Assembly: GCA_024641625.1 (NCBI GenBank)
Contig: JAHECQ010000296.1
Span: 1-5,130, forward strand
From: Acidimicrobiales bacterium
Lineage (GTDB): Bacteria; Actinomycetota; Acidimicrobiia; Acidimicrobiales; SZUA-35
Reading direction: 5' to 3'
Length of the DNA stretch: 5,130 bases
Of this stretch, positions 1 through 5,130 are shown in pieces (position 1 is the stretch's first letter; each line of letters opens with the position of its first letter). Both the position numbers and the translations under genes were made by a program. The notes under the pieces were generated by a model, which was given only the letters and a program-made list of their open reading frames with translations, was not told the DNA's origin and did no database searches.

Positions 1-162
1 GGGTTTTCGTCTCGATGGCGTCGTCACGCCCTCGCCTCGGGTGTCGGCCCGGCGACGACCGTGGTCTCGAATCGGGATCGGACCTGGGCGGCGGCTGCAT
101 TGATCGAGCTCGGAGGCCGGCGCTGTGGCGGTGTCACCGCTGTCGGGGCGATGACCTTGTAA
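1..162 (+). CDS. Possible 3' tail of an upstream gene, product unrecognised
   Basis: Reading from base 1 gives 53 codons without a stop, ending at TAA 160-162. About three quarters of third positions are G or C, and the tail reads as an alanine-rich helix followed by a hydrophobic strand (residues about 31-53, including AAAALIELGG and GVTAVGAMTL). That composition is compatible with the C-terminus of a real protein, but I do not recognise the family. The frame starting at base 3 is also open until TGA 168-170. It is arginine- and glycine-rich and looks like a shadow. The proposed stop lies 4 bp before the -35 element of the argC promoter, so the two genes would be very tightly packed. No hairpin with a T-run is visible that would terminate the upstream transcript. 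With only 53 codons the call is weak, and the stretch could instead be non-coding. Confidence 0.35.
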   Translation, partial: GFSSRWRRHALASGVGPATTVVSNRDRTWAAAALIELGGRRCGGVTAVGAMTL

Positions 163-165
163 GGG

Positions 166-183
166 GTTGAATAACAATTCACC
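166..183. promoter_or_regulatory. ARG box: predicted ArgR operator of the arg operon
   Basis: The core at 168-181 reads TGAAT-AACA-ATTCA, a perfect 5-bp inverted repeat around a 4-bp, mostly A/T centre. It matches the classical ArgR operator pattern TGAAT-WWWW-ATTCA at every position except one C in the centre. It stands out as an A/T-rich island in G+C-rich DNA. The box covers the predicted -35 element (167-172) and the start of the spacer, so bound ArgR would block RNA polymerase. ArgR hexamers usually bind two boxes about 20-21 bp apart. The equivalent second position (188-201) retains only a poor half-site. The ArgR assignment is inferred from the motif and from the arginine genes directly downstream. 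Confidence 0.85.
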
Positions 184-202
184 CGCATGTATAGTTACCC
201 GG
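167..202 (+). promoter_or_regulatory. Predicted sigma70-type promoter of the arg operon
   Basis: The -35 candidate TTGAAT (167-172; 4 of 6 consensus positions) and the -10 candidate TATAGT (190-195; 5 of 6) are separated by 17 bp, the optimal spacing. Counting the last -10 base as -7 places +1 at base 202, the G of an in-frame GTG codon of argC. This predicts a leaderless transcript starting at its own start codon. The ATG at 187 would then lie inside the promoter and outside the mRNA. The assignment rests on motif and geometry only; no transcript data are available here. Confidence 0.7.
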
Positions 203-1275
203 TGAATCCTCCCGACCGAACTGCTTCCGCCAAGAGCTACTCCGTGGGAATTGTAGGCGCCTCGGGCTACACGGGCGCGGAACTCCTTCGTCTCTTGGCC
301 GTGCATCCCAATCTCGGACTGAAGGTCGCCACTGGCGACAGCATGGCGGGCCAGTCGATCGCCGATCTGTACCCCAGCCTGGCTGCGGCCTACGGCGATC
401 GCCGCTTCGACACCTACTCGCCCGAGGTCGTCGATGGTCTCGATCTGGTCTTTTGTGGGCTGCCCCACGGCGTCAGCATGGGCGTGGTTCCCGACATCCG
501 CGGCCGCGCCGGGCACATCGTCGACCTCGGCTCCGATTTCCGCTTGCACGACAAGGGTCTGTACCCACAGTGGTACGGCGCCGAGCACACCTGCCCCGAG
601 CTGCTCGATGAGTTCGTCTACGGCCTGCCCGAGCTCTTCAGACCCAAGCTGGAGGGAGCCGAGTTGATCGCTGCCACCGGCTGCAACGCGGCAACGGCCA
701 TCTTCGCCCTGGCGCCTCTCCTGGAAGCCGGATTGATCAGCGGTGACGGACTGATCGTCGACATCGTGACCGGAGTCAGCGGAGCGGGCCGGCCGCCGAA
801 GGCCAACACCACCTTCTGCACCGTCGACGAGGATGTCACTGCGTACGGGCTCCTGACCCACCGCCACACACCCGAAATCGAACAGGCGCTCACCGAGCGC
901 ACGGGACTGCCGACGTCGGTCCTGTTCACCCCCCACCTGGCTCCGCTCAATCGCGGCATCATCGCCACGTGCTACGGCCGTCCCATTGCCGGGACGAATG
1001 CCACCACCGCCGATGCCATCGAGGCACTGCAATCTGTCTATCGGGGCGAAGCGTGCATGGTGGTCAGCGAGCGCAGTCCCTCGATCAAGGCCACGCTCGG
1101 CGCCAACACGGTGCACCTCACGGCACGGGTGGATCCTCGAACCGGCCTCGTCATGGCAATCGCCACCCTCGACAACCTGATGAAGGGTGCGTCGGGGATG
1201 GCCGTGCAGAATGCCAACCTCGCCTTGGGTCTCACCGAGACCACCGGCCTTCCACTCGTAGGGGTCTATCCATGA
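202..1275 (+). CDS. argC: N-acetyl-gamma-glutamyl-phosphate reductase
   Basis: Catalyses NADPH-dependent reduction of N-acetylglutamyl phosphate to N-acetylglutamate semialdehyde, in the cytoplasm. Numbered from GTG 202 (357 aa), it shows the N-terminal nucleotide-binding loop GASGYTG (19-25), LPHG (87-90), VDLGSDFRL (107-115), the nucleophile Cys161 in TGCNAAT, GVSGAGR (191-197), the HRHTPE motif with the catalytic His (220-225), and a C-terminus NLALGLTETTGLPLVGVYP that closely resembles actinobacterial ArgC. The cysteine motif differs from the usual PGCYPT. I chose GTG 202 because a well-spaced promoter puts +1 there. ATG 187 gives 362 aa, but the only purine-rich stretch upstream (AAGGGG 161-166) is 20 nt away, too far for a ribosome site. 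GTG 244, just before the first strand, is a third possibility. The stop overlaps the argJ start. The family call is secure; the start is less so. Confidence 0.96.
   Translation: MNPPDRTASAKSYSVGIVGASGYTGAELLRLLAVHPNLGLKVATGDSMAGQSIADLYPSLAAAYGDRRFDTYSPEVVDGLDLVFCGLPHGVSMGVVPDIRGRAGHIVDLGSDFRLHDKGLYPQWYGAEHTCPELLDEFVYGLPELFRPKLEGAELIAATGCNAATAIFALAPLLEAGLISGDGLIVDIVTGVSGAGRPPKANTTFCTVDEDVTAYGLLTHRHTPEIEQALTERTGLPTSVLFTPHLAPLNRGIIATCYGRPIAGTNATTADAIEALQSVYRGEACMVVSERSPSIKATLGANTVHLTARVDPRTGLVMAIATLDNLMKGASGMAVQNANLALGLTETTGLPLVGVYP
1260..1264 (+). promoter_or_regulatory. Ribosome binding site of argJ
   Basis: AGGGG lies 7 nt before the argJ ATG at 1272, inside the last codons of argC. It is the clearest Shine-Dalgarno-like element at any gene junction in the window and supports ATG 1272 over upstream in-frame codons. 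Confidence 0.5.
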
Positions 1276-2516
1276 GTCTTCCGGTCTCACCGCTCGCTCC
1301 GGCGTCCTTCCCCGAGTTGCCGGCCGTCGACGGTGTGCGTCTGTCGACCCGGGCTGCCGGACTGCGCTACCAGGGTCGCGACGATCTCCTGCTGGCGTTG
1401 CTGGCCCCGGGGACCGTGGTCGCCGGCGCCTTCACCAAGTCGCTGTGTCCCTCGGCGCCAGTCGACTGGTGCCGGTCGATGCTCCCCAATGGCAGCGCCC
1501 GCGCCCTGGTGGTCAACAGTGGCAACGCCAATGCCTTCACCGGCAAGCAGGGTGACGACGCGGTCCGCACGGTCGCCGCGGTCGTGGCCTCTTCGTTGGA
1601 CATCGAGTCGAGCGAGGTCTTCATGGCCTCGACGGGTGTGATCGGTGAACAGTTGCCCCTCGAGTTGCTGACCACCGAAGTGGTCCGACTCCCGGACGCT
1701 CTCGCCGATTCCGACTCCGAACACTGGGCGAAAGCCGCCGGAGCGATCCGCACCACTGACACCTTCGCCAAGGGTGCGTCATCGGTGGCCGATCTCGGAT
1801 CAGGCCGGACTGCCACCGTCGTCGGCATCGCCAAGGGCAGTGGCATGATCGCCCCCGACATGGCAACCATGTTGGGCTTCGTCTTCACCGACGCAGCCAT
1901 CTCGGCCGACGTGGCCCAGTGGATGCTGTCGCAGTCGGTCGCGGCCTCCTACAACCGCATCACCGTCGATTCCGATACTTCGACCAGTGACACGGTGCTG
2001 TGGTTCGCAACGGGCGCCCTCGGCAATGAGCCGATCGTCGATCGCGCCGATCCCCGTCTGCCTGCGTTGCGCGCTGCCCTCGACGAGGTCAACCTCGATC
2101 TTGCCCATCAGATCGTCCGCGACGGCGAGGGCGCAACCAAGTTCGTGACGGTCACCGTCACCGGGGCCGAGAACGATGCGGCGGCCTCGACGATCGCCCT
2201 GGCGATTGCCAACTCACCATTGGTGAAGACGGCGTTGGCGGCCGAGGACGCCAACTGGGGACGTATCGTGATGGCCGTCGGCAAATCGGGCCAGCGGGCC
2301 GATCGTGACGCCCTCAGCATTTGGATCGGTGACGAGCAGTGCGCCGAAGGTGGCACGGTGAAGCCGGGCTACCGTGAAGCAGTGGCGACCGAGCACCTCG
2401 AGCAACCCGGGGTCCAGATCCGCGTCGACGTCGGGGTCGGCGGGGGACAGGCAACCGTGTGGACGTGCGATCTCACCCACGGCTACATCGACATCAACGC
2501 CGGCTACCGCTCATGA
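1272..2516 (+). CDS. argJ: Glutamate N-acetyltransferase (ornithine acetyltransferase)
   Basis: Transfers the acetyl group of N-acetylornithine to glutamate, closing the cyclic acetyl pathway and releasing ornithine; some members also use acetyl-CoA, which the sequence cannot settle. The product is 414 aa, a normal family length. The precursor cleaves itself at the MATML motif: Ala198/Thr199, with Thr199 becoming the nucleophile of the beta chain. Other family motifs are NSGNANA (82-88), STGVIGEQ with the oxyanion Thr121-Gly122, TTDTFAKGAS (161-170), KGSGMIAPDMATM (188-200), RDGEGATK (283-290), AEDANWGR (324-331) and the typical end YIDINAGYRS. ATG 1272 overlaps the argC stop (ATGA) and has AGGGG 7 nt upstream. 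The frame stays open back to 969 inside argC, but that extension is arginine-rich shadow sequence. The stop overlaps the argB start in the same way. Confidence 0.97.
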   Translation: MSLPVSPLAPASFPELPAVDGVRLSTRAAGLRYQGRDDLLLALLAPGTVVAGAFTKSLCPSAPVDWCRSMLPNGSARALVVNSGNANAFTGKQGDDAVRTVAAVVASSLDIESSEVFMASTGVIGEQLPLELLTTEVVRLPDALADSDSEHWAKAAGAIRTTDTFAKGASSVADLGSGRTATVVGIAKGSGMIAPDMATMLGFVFTDAAISADVAQWMLSQSVAASYNRITVDSDTSTSDTVLWFATGALGNEPIVDRADPRLPALRAALDEVNLDLAHQIVRDGEGATKFVTVTVTGAENDAAASTIALAIANSPLVKTALAAEDANWGRIVMAVGKSGQRADRDALSIWIGDEQCAEGGTVKPGYREAVATEHLEQPGVQIRVDVGVGGGQATVWTCDLTHGYIDINAGYRS

Positions 2517-3412
2517 CCGATGGACTGCCGACACCGACCGATCGCGGGTACTCACCCGAGCAACGAACCCGAGCGCTCGTCGAGGCGCTGCCCTACATCC
2601 AGCGCTTCCGTGGCGCAATCGTCGTGGTCAAGTTCGGCGGCAACGCCATGGTCGACGAGGATCTCGCCCGAACCTTCGCCGAGGACATCGTCCTGCTGCG
2701 GTCCGTCGGCCTGAAACCGGTGGTTGTCCACGGCGGTGGTCCACAGATCGGCGAACTGCTGGCCAAGTTGGGCAAGCAGAGCGAGTTTCGCAACGGCCTG
2801 CGGGTCACCGACGCAGAGACGCTCGACGTGGCCCGCATGGTGCTCGTCGGCAAGGTCGGTCGCGAGATCGTCAATCAGATCAACATCCATGGGGCATATG
2901 CCGTTGGCATGTCCGGTGAGGACGGCAGCCTGTTGCGGGTCGTTCCCCAAGACCCTGAGCTCGGGTTCGTCGGCGAGATCGTGGGCGTCAACACCGGCAT
3001 CCTCGAGCGCTTGTTGTCCGAGGACCTGATCCCGGTCATCTCCTCGATCGGCTCGGACACCACCGGCCAGGCCTACAACATCAATGCCGACACAGCAGCC
3101 GGTGCCATTGCCGGCGCGCTCGAGGCCGAGAAGGTGGTGTACCTGACCGATGTACCCGGCTTGCTCACCGACGTCGACGATCCCTCGTCGCTGGTTGCCC
3201 AGGCCACCATTTCGCAGCTCCAGGCCTTCATCGCCGACGGCACGATCTCCGGCGGCATGGTCCCCAAGGTCGGTTCGTGCATCGAGGCCGTCGAGGCAGG
3301 GGCCCGAGCGGCCCACATGCTCGATGGTCGCATCCCCCATGTGCTGCTCCTCGAGCTCTTCACCGACGCCGGTATCGGAACCAAGATCACCGCCGGCACC
3401 GTCCCAACCTGA
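2513..3412 (+). CDS. argB: Acetylglutamate kinase, predicted arginine-sensitive
   Basis: Phosphorylates N-acetylglutamate with ATP, usually the committed and feedback-controlled step when ArgJ recycles acetyl groups. The 299-aa protein has the amino acid kinase fold motifs: VVVKFGGNAM with Lys40, VVHGGGPQI (71-79), FRNGLRVTD (92-100) in the acetylglutamate site, NINADTAAGAIA (189-200), YLTDVPGLL (210-218) and GGMVPKV (247-253). The N-terminal helix ending in ALPYIQRFRG (25-34) and the C-terminal LLLELFTDAGIGTKI (278-292) are the signatures of hexameric, arginine-inhibited enzymes; the arginine-insensitive E. coli type lacks the helix. I chose ATG 2513 because it forms an ATGA overlap with the argJ stop. 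An in-frame GTG at 2459 would add 18 basic residues atypical of the family. No Shine-Dalgarno site is visible, so translation probably depends on coupling to argJ. Confidence 0.97.
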   Translation: MTDGLPTPTDRGYSPEQRTRALVEALPYIQRFRGAIVVVKFGGNAMVDEDLARTFAEDIVLLRSVGLKPVVVHGGGPQIGELLAKLGKQSEFRNGLRVTDAETLDVARMVLVGKVGREIVNQINIHGAYAVGMSGEDGSLLRVVPQDPELGFVGEIVGVNTGILERLLSEDLIPVISSIGSDTTGQAYNINADTAAGAIAGALEAEKVVYLTDVPGLLTDVDDPSSLVAQATISQLQAFIADGTISGGMVPKVGSCIEAVEAGARAAHMLDGRIPHVLLLELFTDAGIGTKITAGTVPT

Positions 3413-3446
3413 GTCCGTCCCAACCTGAGTCCGTCCCACCCGAACC
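3399..3446. repeat. 16-bp tandem repeat across the argB stop codon
   Basis: The unit CCGTCCCAACCTGAGT occurs twice without a mismatch (3399-3414 and 3415-3430). It is followed by a third, decayed copy (3431-3446) that keeps the first 8 bases and 11 of 16 overall. The element CCGTCC then appears a fourth time at 3446. The first unit contains the last codons and TGA (3410-3412) of argB. The array fills most of the only sizeable gap in the operon. It looks like a local duplication, probably by replication slippage. Confidence 0.9.
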
Positions 3447-3467
3447 CGTCCAGTCTGTGGGAACTGC

Positions 3468-4697
3468 ATGTCCGCTGAGAGAACCCCTGTCCAGGAAAAG
3501 CATCGCCAGAGCGCCGGCGCGCCGGCGGAGATGGATCACTGCCCCCTGATGCCCACCTACGGGCCCCCGCCCGTGATGTTCACCCGGGGCGAAGGCGCCT
3601 ACCTCTTCGATCGCCAGGACAAGCGCTACCTCGACTTCCTGTCGGGTCTCGCCGTGACGAGCCTGGGCCATGCCCATCCGGCGGTGGCCGAGGCCATCGC
3701 CGAGCAGGCCACGCGCCTGCTCCACGTTTCGAATCTGTACGCCACCGAGCACAACTGGGTGGTGGCCGGGGAAATCGACAAGCTGATCGGCGATGGCACG
3801 CCGGTCGGCGGCCAGGTGTTCTTCTGCAATTCGGGAGCCGAATCGAACGAGGCCGCCATCAAGCTGGCGCGGAGATTCGGCGGCCACGGTCGCCATGTGG
3901 TCGTGGCTGCTTTCGACAGCTTTCACGGTCGGACACTGGCGACGCTGGCGGCCACGGGCCAGCCGGCGAAATGGGAGACCTTCCAGCCGCTCCCCGAAGG
4001 ATTCCGCCACGCCATCTGGAACGATCTTGCCGACCTCGAGCGTCAGCTCGACGACACGACCGCGGCCGTCCTGCTCGAACCGGTGCAGGGCGAAGGCGGC
4101 GTCAATCCGGCCACCATCGAGTATTTCCAGGGTGTCCGCCGCCTGTGCGATGAACGTGGCATGCTCATGATGGTCGATGAGGTCCAGACCGGGTTCGCCC
4201 GAACGGGGCGGTGGTTCGGCTTCCAGCACTTCGACCTCCTGCCCGACGTGGTCACCATGGCCAAGGCGCTGGGTAATGGCATGCCCATCGGTGCCTGTTG
4301 GGCCAAGCGAGAGGTAGCGGCGGCATTCCAACCCGGTGATCACGCAACGACCTACGGCGGGCAGCCGATGGCCACCTCGGCGGCCCGGGCCGTTCTCGAG
4401 ACGATGCAGGCCATCGATGCGCCCTTCCTGGCCCGCTCGGCCGGAGCCGAGATCATGCGCTCGGTGGCCACCCTGCCACAGGTGAACGACGTGCGGGGGC
4501 TCGGTTTGTTGCTCGCCGTCGAGCTCGACGGCATCGATGCCCGCGTTGCCGCCGCCAAGTGCCTCGACGCCGGTCTCGTGGTGAACGGGGTGACGGCCAC
4601 CGCCCTTCGCCTCGCGCCTCCACTGATCATCACCCCCGAGCACGTGGCCGAGGCCGTCGCCATCCTCGGTGGCGTCCTCGACGAGCTCTCCGCCTGA
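3468..4697 (+). CDS. argD: Acetylornithine aminotransferase
   Basis: PLP-dependent class III aminotransferase that converts N-acetylglutamate semialdehyde plus glutamate to N-acetylornithine and 2-oxoglutarate. The 409-aa protein shows YGPPPV (31-36), HVSNLYATE (86-94), NSGAESNEAAIKLAR (121-135) for the PLP phosphate region, FHGRT (152-156), LEPVQGEGG (203-211), VDEVQTGFARTG (236-247) with Asp237 contacting the pyridine nitrogen, MAKALGNGMPIGA (264-276) with the Schiff-base Lys266, TTYGGQP (294-300) and ALRLAPPLIIT (379-389) with the substrate-binding Arg381. A polar N-terminal extension of about 25 residues precedes the core. ATG 3468 has only a weak GGGAA 4 nt upstream. ATG 3531 and 3549 are in frame, but neither has a properly spaced site. 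ArgD enzymes often also act on succinyldiaminopimelate in lysine synthesis; this cannot be judged here. It lies 55 bp after argB and 6 bp before argF. Confidence 0.96.
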   Translation: MSAERTPVQEKHRQSAGAPAEMDHCPLMPTYGPPPVMFTRGEGAYLFDRQDKRYLDFLSGLAVTSLGHAHPAVAEAIAEQATRLLHVSNLYATEHNWVVAGEIDKLIGDGTPVGGQVFFCNSGAESNEAAIKLARRFGGHGRHVVVAAFDSFHGRTLATLAATGQPAKWETFQPLPEGFRHAIWNDLADLERQLDDTTAAVLLEPVQGEGGVNPATIEYFQGVRRLCDERGMLMMVDEVQTGFARTGRWFGFQHFDLLPDVVTMAKALGNGMPIGACWAKREVAAAFQPGDHATTYGGQPMATSAARAVLETMQAIDAPFLARSAGAEIMRSVATLPQVNDVRGLGLLLAVELDGIDARVAAAKCLDAGLVVNGVTATALRLAPPLIITPEHVAEAVAILGGVLDELSA

Positions 4698-4703
4698 GCA
4701 ATC

Positions 4704-5130
4704 GTGCGTCACCTACTGGAGATCGACGATCTCACCCCCGCCGAACTGCTCGAGATCATCGAGTTGGCCGAACGCCGGCCACAGGACCTCGGGTCTCCCT
4801 ACTCCGGTGCGGGTGTCGCCTGCCTGTTCGAGAAACCCTCGGCCCGTACGAGGAACTCGACCGAGATGGCCGTCGTCCAGCTGGGCGGCCATCCGGTCTA
4901 CATCGTCGACGCCGAGGTCGGGATCGACAAGCGCGAGAGTGCCGAGGACGTGGCTCGCACCCTGGCCTGCTACCACCGTGCCCTCTGCGCTCGGGTGTAC
5001 GATCACGGGGTACTCGAACGAATGGCGGCGCTCGATGTCGTGCCTTTGGTGAACCTGTTGTCCGATCAGGGCCATCCACTGCAGGCGATCGCCGACGTGC
5101 TCACGATCCGTGCCGAACTCGGCACGGTGG
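4704..5130 (+). CDS. argF: Ornithine carbamoyltransferase, N-terminal part (cut by window end)
   Basis: Transfers the carbamoyl group of carbamoyl phosphate to ornithine, giving citrulline. The first 142 residues are present, covering the carbamoyl-phosphate domain. They begin MRHLLEIDDLTPAEL, much like actinobacterial ArgF, and include the phosphate-binding motif in the variant form FEKPSARTR (42-50), QLGGHPVYI (59-67), the loop with KRESAEDVARTL (76-87), and SDQGHPLQAIADVLTI (120-135), where most family members have HPCQ. The ornithine-binding half with the catalytic Cys (HCLP) lies beyond base 5130, so the choice of ornithine rather than acetyl- or succinylornithine rests on the operon. 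GTG 4704 is the only reasonable start: the argD TGA is in the same frame 9 nt upstream, and the next ATG (4866) would remove the phosphate motif. There is no clear Shine-Dalgarno site, so coupling to argD is likely. Confidence 0.92.
   Translation, partial: MRHLLEIDDLTPAELLEIIELAERRPQDLGSPYSGAGVACLFEKPSARTRNSTEMAVVQLGGHPVYIVDAEVGIDKRESAEDVARTLACYHRALCARVYDHGVLERMAALDVVPLVNLLSDQGHPLQAIADVLTIRAELGTV

Noticed and set aside
128..140. Palindrome GCGGTG-T-CACCGC upstream of the promoter
   Set aside because: A 6-bp inverted repeat with a 1-base centre is easily found by chance in G+C-rich DNA. It is not followed by a T-run and has no matching copy nearby, so neither terminator nor operator is supported.
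188..201. Second ARG box at the canonical spacing from the first
   Set aside because: Only the left half resembles the consensus (TGTAT); the right half is ACCCG. It overlaps the -10 element, which explains the A/T bases. Too weak to annotate separately.
969..1271. In-frame upstream extension of argJ inside argC
   Set aside because: The extra 101 codons are arginine- and histidine-rich out-of-frame argC sequence. ATG 1272 fits the family start, has AGGGG 7 nt upstream and forms the ATGA overlap.
2459..2512. Upstream GTG start for argB
   Set aside because: It would add 18 residues with many Arg and His that arise from reading the argJ end out of frame. ATG 2513 gives the normal N-terminal helix and an ATGA junction like that of argC/argJ.
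2552..3469. 305-codon open frame on the minus strand opposite argB
   Set aside because: Shadow of argB produced by the codon bias; composition is unlike a folded protein and it has no family motif.
3387..4712. 441-codon open frame on the minus strand opposite argD
   Set aside because: It is the antisense shadow of a high-G+C gene: rich in His, Gly, Arg and Asp with no recognisable motif, while the + strand encodes a complete ArgD with all catalytic residues.

Overview
The window is a compact piece of a bacterial arginine biosynthesis operon. All genes are on the + strand, in the order argC - argJ - argB - argD - argF, and argF is cut by the right edge. The order argCJBDF, the high G+C content with mostly G/C third codon positions, and the protein sequences point to Actinomycetota. 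Some residue choices (ArgC TGCNAAT, ArgF PSARTR and HPLQ) differ from the mycobacterial proteins as I remember them. A deep or less-studied actinobacterial lineage such as Acidimicrobiia is my guess; it is not shown by the sequence.

Layout: bases 1-162 can be read as the unrecognised 3' tail of an upstream gene. Bases 163-201 hold a compact control region. A near-consensus ARG box (ArgR operator, core 168-181) overlaps the -35 element of a sigma70-type promoter (TTGAAT, 17 bp, TATAGT). The predicted +1 falls on the G of an in-frame GTG at 202, which suggests a leaderless argC mRNA. argC (202-1275), argJ (1272-2516) and argB (2513-3412) are joined by two ATGA stop/start overlaps. The only sizeable gap in the operon (3413-3467, 55 bp) carries a 16-bp tandem repeat that starts inside the argB stop region. 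argD (3468-4697) follows, then after 6 bp argF (from 4704). No stretch over 300 bases lacks a gene.

How the genes work together: ArgJ makes N-acetylglutamate by transferring the acetyl group from N-acetylornithine to glutamate, releasing ornithine. ArgB phosphorylates N-acetylglutamate, ArgC reduces the acyl phosphate to the semialdehyde, ArgD transaminates this to N-acetylornithine, and ArgF carbamoylates ornithine to citrulline. ArgB has the N-terminal helix and C-terminal signature of arginine-inhibited kinases, so the pathway appears controlled twice: by ArgR at the promoter and by arginine at ArgB. argR, argG and argH are not in the window; they often follow argF in actinobacteria.

I see no mobile element, CRISPR array, RNA gene or previously undescribed system here. 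The most useful observations are the leaderless promoter/operator arrangement, the repeat at the argB stop, and the altered motifs in ArgC and ArgF.
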